Source: Stropharia rugosoannulata
Lineage: Eukaryota; Basidiomycota; Agaricomycetes; Agaricales; Strophariaceae
DNA: 64,000 bases
Assembly: GCA_028532985.1 (NCBI GenBank)
Contig: JANCIK010000014.1
Location: forward strand, 1-64,000
Reading direction: 5' to 3'
Shown here: positions 1-12,494 of the stretch, one piece after another
Position numbering within the stretch: the stretch's first letter is position 1
How the letters are laid out: the number at the start of each line of letters is the position of its first letter
Program-made: the position numbers and the translations under genes
Notes under the pieces: model-generated
Told to the model about the DNA's origin: nothing
The model's input: the letters and a program-made list of their open reading frames with translations, nothing else
Database searches by the model: none

Positions 1-49
1 CTAAACCCTGCGAAACCCTGACCCCCTTCTTCGCCTCTGCTATATTTCC

Positions 50-137
50 TAAACCCTAAACCCTAAACCCTAAACCCTAAACCCTAAACCCTAAACCCTA
101 AACCCTAAACCCTAACCCTAACCCTAAACCCTAAACC
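50..137. repeat. Telomeric repeat tract, (CCCTAAA)n
   Basis: About a dozen tandem CCCTAAA units with two CCCTAA units inside the run. The C-rich strand reads 5' to 3' from the left edge, the expected orientation for a left chromosome end. Degenerate telomere-like pieces precede it at 1-20. The heptamer TTTAGGG is the plant-type telomere; most fungi use TTAGGG, so the mixed heptamer/hexamer tract is worth noting. The tract is short (about 90 bases), either because assembly stopped there or because the array is short. Confidence 0.9.
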
Positions 138-245
138 CGCACAGCAGCCCGCCGCGCGGTCCGCGGGCACGCGGTGTCTATGCACCCTCTCCGGGCCTCG
201 CATCATCCTCGTCCCCGCCATCGTCCTACCCCTTCCCCGTGACCC

Positions 246-2395
246 ATGACTACCTCCTCAGCGTACTCCAGCCCCGCTCTCCGATGCAGATGATGACGAA
301 CTTGATAGTGGGGCCTACCGTCCCCCGTTCCCTGCCACCCGCGGATCCAATAACACCCCAGCCCTCTCCCTTTCCGGTGCCACCCCCCGCCGTCCCTCCC
401 ACCGGCACCGCCAGGCAAACGAGGGTCTGAGCGGGATCGACGTGGCCGACATTCTCCGCGCCACCGCCAACGACGATGCAGAGGGTGAGACAGGGCTGCT
501 TCCCCCGTTCGAGCTCAGCCTCTACAGCAGCGACTGCGACACCAGCGACATCTGCCCATCGTGCGAATTCGAACGCGAACCCGGGCCCGGCGATGGGCGA
601 GCATCAGCCCACCCTCGTCCTTCCTTCATATCTCGAGAACCATCACCCGCCCCTCCATCAGGCTTCGAACCAGCCGTTGCATCTGCCACAGCATACTATC
701 CATCATCCCCACGCACAAAAGCCGCCTCCTCAAAAGCCCGCCCCGGCCGCCGACCATCCGCTCCCTCCTCTCCCTCCGCCTTCGACTTCGACTTCGACCT
801 CTGCGACAACTACAAGCTTGAGGAGATCTCCCACGGTACCGCGAATTCAAACAGACTTGGGCTCAGGCTCGACTCATTCCCACGAAGTTCGCTCTGCGAA
901 CCCGTCATTGCAGAACTCGATGCATTCAAACGAAACCAACGTAGACTACGAACAAGAGAAGACACATGCGGACTGGTAGTGGCGGGTCGTTCTCGTACCC
1001 GACCTCGAGCCCGCTGTCGCCCGGTGAGGGTTTGGGGAGGAGTGAGAGTGTGGGTAGGAATGGAAGGGCAGGTACGTCGTCGTCGTCGTCGTCATCGTCA
1101 GCCGTGTTAATAGCCTCAGTGACAGCAGTAACAGGAACGGGGTCATTGACTGGAGCTGCAGCCGCTGTACCATCATCAGCATCGTCGTCAAAAACAACAC
1201 CGGCATCATCATCGTCGTCGTTGTCGGCCGCTGTATCATCACCCCCCAAACGACAGCTGCTTCGTTTTCCAATACTGTGTCTGCTTCTTTGTCAGAAATA
1301 GCATCAGGCGCAGCATCAGCATCCGGCCCATCAGCACGCCCGGCGAGGGCCAAGCCGCCGCCACTTGGTGGGGTGCGTGGGCCGAGTGCGCTAGTGAATC
1401 TGCCGTCCTCGTTTTCGGGTGCTGCGACGTCGTATGTGACTGGGAATGGGAATACGAGTGCAAGTTCGCTGCATGCAATGCCGTACCCGCCCTCAGCAAT
1501 GGCGCGGACTTACAGCCCGGTGAGCGCGGTCGCGGATGGGCGCGGTGGGTATGCTTGGGGTGTATCAGCATCAACAGAGGTATGGTCGCTCAGAAACGAG
1601 TCCGCGTGCTTACTGACTGACGTTTTTTTTGTGTGCTTTTTTGTGCGTTCTTTTTTTTGTGCGCTTTTTGTTCGCGTTTTCTTTTTTGGTGGCAGTGGGC
1701 TCCACGGGGTGCAGCCGTCCAGTTCGGGTTTGAGTTCGGCTAGTACGTACGGTACGAGTGCGATGGAGAAGGCACAGGAAATGGAGAAGGTGCCCGGGGC
1801 GCTTGCGGCGCTGTACGAGCGCGACTCGGCGCTGCCGTACCTCCTCCCGTCGGAGTCAACGTCGACGCAGTGGAGCGGTGCGTCTGCGCTCGATGGTGGC
1901 GATCGCGAGGAGGTCTTGGCCAAGACGGAGCGGGATGGGCGGGAGGGGAAAGTAGGAAGGGAAGGAGAGGACGGGTGGGATATGGGCGCAGGCGAAGGGA
2001 ACACGTCGCTCCTCGCGATGGACGTGCGCGGGATGGTTGCGGCGGCGGGCGAGATGGAGGTGTCGGATGCGGGGTCGCCTTTGCCCCCAGCTCCGCCTCC
2101 GCCTCTGCGTGGGGGGATAGCGCATACCCCAAAACAATCGCAGGACTCGTCGTCCTCATCCCCGCCGCTTTTGCCCCCGCCCTCGGCCGGGCTCGGTCTC
2201 AGCGGGCGCTTCCACACGCGCATGTCGAGCATGGGGCTCGGGCTCCATTCACGTACCGTCAGTTCTGGCGATGCGCTCGCGGACGAGGACGACGAGGCGA
2301 GCTTTGCGACGTTCATGGGCGGAGGTGGCGCGGGTGCGGTACGGGTGGAGGTGTGGGTGTGGGTGGAGCAAGAGGCTCGCGGGAAGGGAGAGTGA
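246..2395 (+). CDS. Ser/Pro-rich hypothetical subtelomeric gene, multi-exon, model uncertain
   Basis: I do not recognise this protein. A long open frame runs from about 270 to 1000 and is rich in Ser, Pro and Asp (SDADDDELDSG near its start). A candidate ATG at 246 lies in another frame, two bases out, so either the start is elsewhere or the gene carries a small deletion. A likely intron runs from 1073 (GTACGT) to about 1256 (CAG), removing a TCG/TCA trinucleotide-rich stretch. A second runs from about 1550 to 1695 through a T-rich tract. The last exon, about 1696-2395, continues open with a run ending in PPAPPPPLRG and Ser tracts. GC content is much higher than downstream. It could be a real disordered protein or a decaying subtelomeric gene; low-complexity composition limits confidence. 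Confidence 0.4.
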
Positions 2396-5100
2396 GGACG
2401 GATGTCTGGCATGCCTGCCTGGTATAGGCAGCTTCCTTACTCTGAAGACTGGGGTGGGTCGGAGGTGGAGAGGCAGCTTGACGGACCGGGTGATGCGCAC
2501 CCCTGCAAATGCGCGAGCGAGCCCCATCGCGTCTGTCTTTTCTTTGCCATGAACTGTAGCTGGAGCCCGGTGCAGGGCCACTGGGGCCATACGACTATGT
2601 AATCGGGCAGGCGTGAGACTTGGGGCTCAGGAGTGCCGAGTCGGGTTGGAGAGCTGCTGGGGGTGGAGGCACGGATGTGCAGCTTCGACTGCGAGGCCGG
2701 ATGCGGTGCATGGGCGTGGGCGTGGAGCGAAGAGAGGCGAGGGGGAATAAGGGGACGCGCTGGGAGGCGAGCGGATTGGAGTGCGTGACGTGCATGTGCG
2801 ACGGGGAATCGGGATGTACGCTGTGAGGATTACGGAGCACGAGGTCCGAGAGTGTGCTGGCAAAGAAATGGCAGAGTCCATCATATAACATAGGGATATA
2901 CACTCACTTTATTCTCAATGCACCGCGCGGAACGATAGCAGGGCTGTCAAGCATAACGCGTCGCTAACATCCGCCAAGTCCCCATACATCCCTGTCTCTG
3001 CCTGTCCATTGTCGTACTTAGTGGGAGCAGACGGTTGCGGCTTACCCATGAGCTTCTGCGAGCAGTGTGCTGGCTTCGATCACATCTACATAGGCGGTTA
3101 TGCGCAGCTGGCAGGTCCCAGCAACAAGGACGAGGCACAACTCAGAGACAATGGGGTTGCTAGGGGACATGGTATGCCGGAGTAACGAGGTACCAGTCGC
3201 GACGCGAAGGCGGGTAGAAGCACTCCTGGGATGACTTGAGGGCGGTGCTGCAAGATGGAATGACTCTGGCGTCAGGGAGGTACTTGGGTGAGGAGGAGGA
3301 GAGAAAGGAAAAGGCTAAATAATTGATGGTGCGCTCGGAGGAAATGGCGGCGAACGCCGGCTGACACAGCCGTAGGTTACGGCCTACTCACGGCCGCTTA
3401 TAGATGCACAAATTCCTTCCGCGCCCTGAAAACATAGTCCCCAAATGGCGAAGCCACTAGCCTCAGGGACCTTGATACAGAGAGCATGAAAATAGCAATA
3501 TATCTATGTTTAAAATGGGTGTTGAGGTCGTTGAGAGCGATATGCCGCGAAGCCGGAGGATGCCGTGGCGATGCCGAACGAGTCACCAGAGTACGCGCGG
3601 TCGTTATGAGGTCTGGAGGGCCGCTATCGCACTAGGATACTCTTTCCCCAATTGAGAGTACTCTTTTTGGAATCCTTCTGGTTAATTCCATAAGCTCTTT
3701 CTGACGTTCCGCGCAGCTGCCACGTACACTTGTGCTTTCGAGCGCTCCTCATTCACCTGGAGTCATTTTGAGGAAAAGTGCTCGCTTGTTGTGTTCGGCC
3801 GCTTTGGCCCATGTCACAATGTCTACTTGATCATCATAAATTTTCCGTGGCATTTTTTCAGTTCCTGCGTGCGTATATCTTTAATAAATCTTTAATTAGC
3901 TTTAATTGTTCATTTGAAAATCGGAGATGTTCGCGTGGGATTCAGACCCTGTTTCTCTATTTCTTTTTGAGGATAAAAAACATCTTTATGACGGCGGTTT
4001 AGTTAAAGTATTGCACAGTAGTGGGAATTTTGTCCCAAATTTGATACACACTGTATATAGTAAGTAGCACTAGGTAGCAAAACTCGTGCAGAACATGCAT
4101 CACCGCGTTCCATAAAGGACTTCCTCCGAGATCCCACGCTCCCGCAAAGTTGCCAATCGACGCTTCAATTTTTAGCGCGCCTTGCGGGGGACGAGCTGAT
4201 TGCGTTGCAACCGCATAGCGCTAGCTAGAACACCACAGCCGCGGTGATGTTCCCTTTTAGCCATTTGTTTGTGTTGCCATATTGAGCTCGTTTGCCGTAG
4301 TGTAGTCAAAAATAACAGGTTTTCGTCTTCAAGGTGTTCGATAACTCATTAACTATAGCAGCCAGGGCCTTCGAGTACATCTTTCTCTTACAAGATTTAG
4401 AACATTGAGTACAAGTAGAAGAGAGGGAAATGTAGGGCGGGTGCATGTACATGAGCGCGAATGGTCGTTCTAATGAAAGCACCGGCCATCAACAAGTCTG
4501 CATAGAAGCCACCAACTGCTGTGCTGAATAAATATGGTAATGTGTGTGTGCATCGCGCCCACATGTTTTTCACAGGCAAAGCAGCCATAAAAAAATACCA
4601 CTGTTCCCATACCTCCATGCGGATAGCGCAGACTTCAACATCGTCATCTTTTCGGGTGGGGAGCATTGAACACTCAGAACATCGTCCGCTCCCCCTTCTT
4701 CTTTCTTTTTCCCCGTAGCGGATCATACTACACTTGTCCTCACTGTTTGCCGTCGCGCCTTGCAAAAGGACGTGGGTAACAGGACGCATAACTGGGTCGC
4801 GTTGCGACTGTACGTTCTATCCTATCATTACTTTTGCGGTTGTGCTTATGTCCTTGTAGGTTGTTTGCACACTAGACTTACCCCGTGAAGTCGACTATCT
4901 TAGACCCACACAAGTGGCTCACGTATTGAATCATGATTACGCATATTGTGAGCAAAACCATCTACATTAATCTTGACATCTAATAACAAGTCGTATAGTA
5001 CTTGTCCGCCCAGGCAGCGGCCGTTCTCGTTTAGAGGACGTAAGATACACAGTTTAAACCCCAGGCCAGCGCGGTCGGTCTCCACCATCGAGCCCATTCG
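2396..5100. other. Subtelomeric stretch without a recognisable gene
   Basis: Composition shifts from GC-rich (2.4-3.6 kb) to AT-rich (3.6-5.1 kb). Short open frames exist on both strands but none shows a family motif, a convincing intron series or codon bias. I see no terminal repeats or tandem arrays here. Confidence 0.5.
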
Positions 5101-5299
5101 CGCGGTCTACCAGTGATGACACTGAGGAGAGAAGGCATGGCCATGGCTAGAGGTAATGTGCATCATAACATTCTCGAGACAACAACAGTCACTAACAAAA
5201 TTGCGTTATCGATATGTAACAGCTGCCGTTGACCTTTGCTACACCGGTCATCGTAAGTCACTTTCGCTCACTTCTACAAGTACCACTGTTGCTGACACT

Positions 5300-6050
5300 C
5301 TCTTAATCAGGATGTCTCCTCAACGGTATTCGAGATGGACGACAGTCCCGCGGTGACAAAGAGTAAGTCTCTTGATAATATGAATCACTCACTGCACTGT
5401 ACTGACTATGGGCGAATCGACAGACTCCCATCATCGCCTGTATCATGGGACAGCGGGTCTGCACCAAGGCAAGGTGTGCGGGCCCCAAGAGCCATCGAGT
5501 CCCCCGTCGTAAGTCAATTCACTGAAATGCTTTATTAATACAGACTGCTTACCCGTTTATGTAGTTCGTCGCCTAGGTGTTGGGCCAGAACCCAGTTGCA
5601 AGAGTTGTAGGGCGCCATTCGGCAGATGCTGCCGATGCTGCTCAATGTAACAGCATCAGGAGCAGCAGCACGGCCGCAGCAACAGCAACACGGCCAACAA
5701 CACCAATATCAACACCGGCAGCAGCAACAACAAAACCGAAGCAACAGCAACAGCATCGGTATGGGGTTGCGGTCATGGACTGAAGGTGGTGGTGGACGAA
5801 GGGTAGCCTTATCGATTACGCTCCAAGCGTCAATCGCACGGATGGTGAGTCCTATTCAGCATTCACGTGCATCTTCCATCTCTTTTTCGCCATCCTGAGT
5901 AATAACAGTCGCTTTTGGCAGGTATACGTCGAGAATGTGGACCCGCATCACTGGTGTGAGTATTTTGATCAGCGCTTCTTTTGGTGATTTCATCCTTACA
6001 AGGTGCATGTTTAGATAACTCCACCTGCGCTTCTAGTGCAATAACACGCA
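5300..6050 (+). other. Possible relic of a spliced gene with a CAG/CAA-rich segment
   Basis: Several GT-AG pairs are spaced like short fungal introns (donors GTAAGT near 5363 and 5512, acceptors near 5422 and 5542). The intervening blocks translate in inconsistent frames, one with a Cys-rich stretch (CKSCRAPFGRCCRCC, about 5598-5640). A CAG/CAA/GCA-rich low-complexity run follows at 5650-5760. No product is recognisable and no single frame can be carried through, so I treat it as a relic or an unsolved gene. Confidence 0.25.
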
Positions 6051-6059
6051 TGAGTAATT

Positions 6060-7511
6060 TTATAAAAATTGTTGGTTCAGTAGCCTACTTGTAGGACAAT
6101 TGAATTTTTATTTGCTATTTACTCAGATGTATATATTGTGTGAAGCAAAACTATATAACCTTGTTTAGTTGTGCAATAAATACTTAATGAGTACTGTTAA
6201 AAAATATATAAAACAAGGGTGTTGATCAATTACTTAAGCTCCTTGCTTGCGATTTTCCCTTCCTTTCATTCAAATGTAACAATTGGAGAATCTCCGGACC
6301 CCTCTGCGGGCTTCCTCATGTGAAGGGGTGAATGAGGCACGCCGTATGCCTGCAGTACCACTGCGCCGTGCTACTAGATGTGGTCAGGAAATTGGCCAGA
6401 TGCACAAGAGCGTGTGCACTGACGAACAGGGATAGATCGGATGGAGATGGAGAACAGGAGACTCTCCCGCTCTCCATCCGTTCCGTTGCTCTCGGTTAGT
6501 GCACAGCGCTATCCTCAACGCGGAAGCTAACATCGACCTTCACTCTATCCGGGGCCCGGGATCCCCGCGCTACGCCCCGTTACCACCATTTGTGTTTGTG
6601 TCCAATACTGACCCGGGTCTGGGCTCCCTCACCGCCATAGCTGGGCACTCTCTATCGTACTCTCAATCACACCCCTGAGGTATGCAAGGCAAGCGCGTGT
6701 CAGTCCCTGTGTCGCGCGAGCTAACGCAGCGAGATGACATGACATGAGAGAACACCAGAGAGCCCAATATGCGCCAATCAAATCCGCAATATACACACAC
6801 AACTCAGAGTCTATAAATACAGATCACAGTGTACTGTATATCCCAGCTGGCCTCACCCTGTGCACTACACAATACACTGTAAGCACTGCGAAACGCTCAC
6901 TACCTAGTCCACAATACTACGCCGCATTGTCCCATACTCAAACAATTCATTTCGCAAAGTTTCTCTGCCCCCTCATTTACTTGCTGTACACTGCGTCACC
7001 GCAGCCCCAACTTCTCATCCCCACGGGCAGTCCGGACGCCCCTCCTATTCTACCTCTGAGTACCGGGACCGCTATGCCTGGACTGACCCAGCCGTATGCA
7101 AGGCGCACATGTCTAATGCATAGGGTGGGATCCCGTTGAGAAATGGTTCATATTCAAATTCTGAAGTGGTGGCACTTGACTTTTGTGTGCTGACGGAGAG
7201 AAAAAAGAACAGTTCCGAGCAGACAGACTGAAGGCCTTATGTATTTCATTTAGCAATATGATTATAAAGCGTCCTGTAGCCGAGTATGTTTAAAAAAACT
7301 GTGGCAGAAAGCGCAACCAATCGCAATGTATAAATAGACCACTGACCAAAGCGCAAACAAGCGTTGGGTTTTGCTCGGAGGTATTATACTTTTCAACATT
7401 GTCCACCCAACGAACAAGCTTAAGCTCCTCCGAGCTTGCGACATATATTTCCCTCACTTACTCTTACAAGTTACAGGTGACAACCCTCCCGCTTCTGACA
7501 ACTTTTTCACG
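6060..7511. other. Intergenic, no gene recognised
   Basis: AT-rich at 6060-6240, GC-richer at 6280-7130, then the likely 5' flank of the next gene. A 131-codon frame at 6744-7139 has no motif and low-complexity Tyr/Thr/Ser composition; I do not call it. Confidence 0.4.
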
Positions 7512-10062
7512 ATGAACACGTATAATCCGCCCTTCCCTCACCAAAACCTTCCCCGTTATGACTACAATGGATTGGCACAGCCCACGCCTGTATATGTTAG
7601 GGATCCGAGCTCGTCCTACGTAGACATTTTACAGAGAACAGGTACGTGCTGATTCCCGGCCAAAGCCAAGTCAATCTGTACCAGTCACTTATCGCTGAAT
7701 TCCACCTTCGTAGTGCATGGTGGTATAGACCACGCGGGCAGTGCGTACGCTCTATCAAGAGGAAAATTTACGATGGAAGGTAGGTACTCAGTCTGCATAA
7801 TGATCCCAGCTAACCGTATGTCATAGAACCTGGTATGTGGTTCCACACGGGTCTCTGCGCCACCCAAAATGTTGGAGGTGGCCGCATGTCGTTGAATACC
7901 TCTTCAAGCTCAAGCCCGACAACACTTTCAACTGCATTTTCAGGACACAGTCGCCACCCAACCCAGAATATTTCATTCCCATACACCTCGTACGGACCTA
8001 TGCAGATGGGATATCCTGCGCCGACTGTCAACAATAGACTTCCGCCGTACGGCTTGAGCCTCCCTGGCAATACCATTGCAGGCGGACATCATTACCCCTC
8101 GTATTCGGCAAGCTCAGAACCCAGGTAAGCATGGCTTATACGTAATAGTGTAATAGAGCCAGTCTACTGAGACTATATATGCAGTATTGGGATGTAAGGA
8201 AAGGAACATACCTACGCTCCAAATCGGTCCTCACAGCACACACCGAGACTAATCGCACATGCTAGCACTCACAAGAAACCACATTAGCACCATGGGCCCT
8301 GACGAAAATTTACAAGCCTAGACACTCACCGAACAACCAACAATCAAATTTGGAAAACATTGTGCACCATTGAATAGAAACCACATGTGGGCGCTACACA
8401 CTTAGGCAACAACAAACAAATGCGGAACCAGTACCTGACTATAAAAACCTTACATAACAGTCACTAAAAGATAAGCAACAATTAAAGAGCTCGGTACGGA
8501 GCTCGGAACTTGACGTACATAGAGAATTATGGGAAGTCTCCAAGCATAGAAGCGAGTTACGGAGCTACAGGAATGAGAGCATCCAAAAAGGGGATCGGTG
8601 TGCCACGTAGTAAACTTGTAGAATTATGGACATCTATGTATTTAAGCACAGAATACTGAACATCGGAGGGCAGCAAAGAGCTCCCCGCATAGTTTCCCCC
8701 ACAAGTCTAGTCAGATTCGATACAGGACATTTAATTTCATTCACAACTCTTTTACAAAGTCTACATACACGCGCTCACACTACGTGCGCTCCACTTCCTG
8801 AAAAATCACTCCACGGCGACCTCACCAGCCGCCGCTCGCACCCAAACTACACACCCTTCAGGGAATACACAACAAGTTTATGGACCAGAGCATTACTCTC
8901 AAGCGTCATACGCTCAGACTATGGGACTCGCGGCGAAATATTACAGTGCAACTGGTATGGGTGTTTGATTAGATCTCATGTTGAAAGTAGAGCTAATATG
9001 ATATATGACCGCTAGAGCATGCTTACAGCAGGAGAATTGAATTGAACATGTGAGTTTGAGGGCTTTTACGTTGTCTATGTACGCTAAGTGGCATTTACGG
9101 TGTAGGTATGCGCGAACAGAGACTGTCAATTGCACTGGAAACTATCAAGCTCCATATTTAAATCTGGAAGATCGGGCTATCGCTTCGTGCTCAGCGACAG
9201 GTATTTGTTCGGTTTTTAAATATAATGCGGCACTGAATGAAGTGCCTTGCAGCGACCGTTGACAATCAGTGGAGACTAGATCAGCAGGGCAACACATCTT
9301 ATATAGAGCACCGGAATCACTATGCATACAGCACTAGCACTATGGCGGAAGGCAGTGCTGGAACAGATGTATGGGACATCACGGACACGTTGGGTGAGCA
9401 GAAATTGTATCTCATCTAAACTGAAGGGGACTAATGATGTATACAAACGCAATGATAAGCTTTGCATGAAGCCGAGCAACTCTGCAATGGGGAAACAAAA
9501 CACATAATATCTGACTTGAATTCTGAGGCTACCGTGCGCGAAGGGCGGTCGGTACCCCAATGTGACTCTCTTAAAAAGAGTCGCAAAGCACGTCCAAGGT
9601 GAATTATTGTTTGTTTCCCCCTGTCATCGAATCTCTAAGCCTCTAATTTCGCTTTTTCAGCTCGAAGAGGAGCGTCAAAACAGCTAAGACACCTCGAGCA
9701 AAGAAGGAAAAGACTTGTGCAGTAGCCGGGACGGTCACTGACTCACTGCCCAAGAAACGCGGTACGGACTTTCTAATCGCGGCCCATCAGGCCTCTATTT
9801 CCAACATTATAAGCTGACAAGTTTCGTCGGTAACAGGGAAGAGAGAGTCTGAAATCGACACACTCAAGCTGCAGCGGCTGTATACTCCAAAGCAGCCGTA
9901 TATAAAGCGCAAAGACAACAGGCAAAAGCGTGAGTCCTTTCCGCATCCCAGAATGTTCTGCTCGGAAGCTCACCTTGTACAGCTACAATGGAGGTCAATC
10001 CTCAGATTGCGGTCGCCAGTAGCAGGGGCGTAGAATGGGAGTGGAAGATAGATGAATCGTGA
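7512..10062 (+). CDS. Hypothetical multi-exon protein with Tyr/Gln/Ser-rich body and basic C-terminus
   Basis: The start ATG at 7512 opens MNTYNPPFPHQNLPRYDY. Exon 1 ends near 7641 at GTACGT. Later coding blocks at about 7713-7781, 7826-8125, 8730-8953, 9290-9394, 9520-9600, 9661-9760 and 9836-9930 are joined by short GT-AG introns. The middle is rich in Ser, Thr, Gln and Tyr (for example HPSGNTQQVYGPEHYSQASY). The C-terminal third is Lys/Arg-rich (SLKKSRKARP, AKTPRAKKEK, KRKDNRQK), resembling nuclear localisation signals. The last exon (about 10012-10062) ends in EWEWKIDES. No DNA-binding domain is visible. I infer a nuclear, largely disordered protein. Middle exon borders, especially 8130-9290, are uncertain. 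Confidence 0.4.
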
Positions 10063-11181
10063 TATCGGGGCATCATATCTATTTTTATCAACTGATTATC
10101 AACAAGATGTCACTACTATATATATACTTATGTATACTGGAACCTCTAGAATAATACACAGAAATATGTAGGCAAACATAAGAGATAATCTGGCTATTAA
10201 AAGCTAAAGATGCCGTCTGGTTAAGCCCGACGCATCCCCTTCCACGCTCAATTGATTCTAGTGTAACAAACCAGCTCATCCCATCCTAGAGTCCTACTCT
10301 ACACAACCAAAAGTAGTCTATAACTTCAGTATAGAATTTTCACGCAATTTGCTTGCAATTTACATGAGTTCTTAAATCAAATCATGAGAGCAAGAAGCCT
10401 CTTCTGCAGCACGTCTTTTCATAGAGAATCCCGGCGCTCTTGCGAAGGATCAGATGACTCAATTTTTGGATATTTGAATTATTGTCACAGCTTTATACAT
10501 ACGTTGCTTATCCTACTACCAACTGCTTGCCTCTAGTTAAAATCGTATATTAAGGGCCTACTTAAACGATTTGTGCCACTTCTATATTTTGTATTGACTG
10601 AACCTATGCCGCGTATCCCGGTTTTCTTATAGAGTAAGTAGCTTTGTTAGTGTTTTATGTAACGCCGTGTATGTTGCATTTCCGACATGTAGTATGTCAA
10701 GTGGACAGGACTCCATGGCAGCAGATTACTCGCATATTAAATGTTCAAGTTTTGTCCCTTTAAACCCTGTTGTACACGCTGTATGTAATGTATTAATTGT
10801 ATTTTGGTTGGATGAATTACCCAAACTCACACATACCCCACACTAACCCCCAGGGCCCACGCCATGTCGCGTGGACGAGAGCCTCATGCGTCCGCCGACC
10901 GTCCGCTCTTATCTAGGTTATATATAGAATACATTCTCCCGCCAAGACATTTACATGGACAGGTATGTGAGCATTCGTCATGATTTGGTGTAAGAGACGT
11001 GCTTTATGTCCTTGAATAGAACAGGTATTTGTAGTCATTAAGTGGTCATGGACATTTTCTTTGGTCAGTTTTCGGGTGCTTCATGTGGTCATGCTTCTCT
11101 CTCGATAAGCAAAGCTTGCTATAAAGTCAAGCGACATAAACTGAGGCTTACCATGTCGTCCTCCAAGGCGAAATTCTAACG
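10063..11181. other. AT-rich intergenic region upstream of the fungalysin gene
   Basis: No gene, repeat or RNA recognised. It presumably contains the fungalysin promoter; no clear TATA box can be placed with confidence. Confidence 0.4.
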
Positions 11182-12487
11182 ATGCGCCTCCCCTTCAAAA
11201 ATCTGCTGACAGTGTCTATATTGCCTATTGCTTATGCATCAATTGCATTTGCTGGCCCATTAGAGTTTGCAACTAGACCAAACATTCAAATTGCACCTGA
11301 CCTTGCTCTTGAAGCTTTCCATCCTGCCACTTCATTTCAGGTGCGCAATACATGGCATGTTCCACATTAAACTGACGTAAATAAACTTCTTATATGGTAG
11401 ACATTTGGAACTGGGATCGAGAATCTCATCTCTAGACGCTCGAAATTTGATTTGAAGAACGCGGCAATCACGTTTGCTAGTTCACATCTTTCGAAAGATG
11501 CAAGTTCTATATCTTTCAAGTCAGGATTCTCAGGAGAAGTGTCCGATCATGCCTTCCTTGTACAGATGCACGTACGTGGCTACGCTACACATATACCGCT
11601 TTGCGTTAAACGTATATACTTAAATTCTAGAACGGAATACCATTTGCAAACGCCGTTGCTAATGTTGCATTTAACAAGGATAGCAAGGTGATAAAATGTG
11701 TTCTTTTGCAAGCAGAATGCTTACTCAGAAGACTACTCGTTATAGGTCATTTCTTTTGGTTCTTCATTTGTAAACCCTTGTGCGTCTCTCTTTTGAACAT
11801 ATAGACAGACTCTGCATTGACGACCAACAGCGAGCTTTGCTTCAACCACACCATCAATCTCAGTACAAACAGCCATTTCTATAGCTGAAAAAGCACTCTG
11901 CCACATTTAATGGGCACCCACCAACACTTGAATTCTTCGCCGCGCAGGAGAACAAAGCCGTGCTCACACACGTCGTACAGATCCAGGATGATGCCACTAG
12001 CGCATGGTTTGAAGCATTCGTTAATGCGCACGCAGGAGTACTAGTATCGGTGACAGATTTTGTCACCCGTGCATCTATAAGTTCTCCAAGGAATCAAGAA
12101 GTGTTCCAATTTTATTTACTGAATGATAAATCCGGGCTGCAGTATCGCGTTCTCCCTATTCAAGAGGAGATTTTAACGCAGGGATTTCAAGTCCTTGTCG
12201 ACCCCGAGAACCTTGCTTCGTCGCCGCTTGGATGGCACTCCACCGGGACAGTGAATACTACGTGAAATTCAATAATTACACCCTTGATACTCAACGCTGA
12301 CCTCTTCCTCCGTGCATACCTCGCATCTCCAGCATAACTTCGTGAGTCACGTACTGGTCTCCTTCGAGAGTGTTGAATTAAACGTACCCGCTTTTGCAGA
12401 GGCAATAATGCCATATCGTTCAAGGGCGCCCAGAACGCTACGACGAGCGAGAGTTCGGAAGGACTCAACTTCGTCTTCGTGCAGGAT

Positions 12488-12494
12488 CCAACCC
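12488..12494. repeat. Target-site duplication CCAACCC, left copy
   Basis: It matches 14394-14400 exactly. Keeping one copy restores the fungalysin frame across the insertion. Confidence 0.8.
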
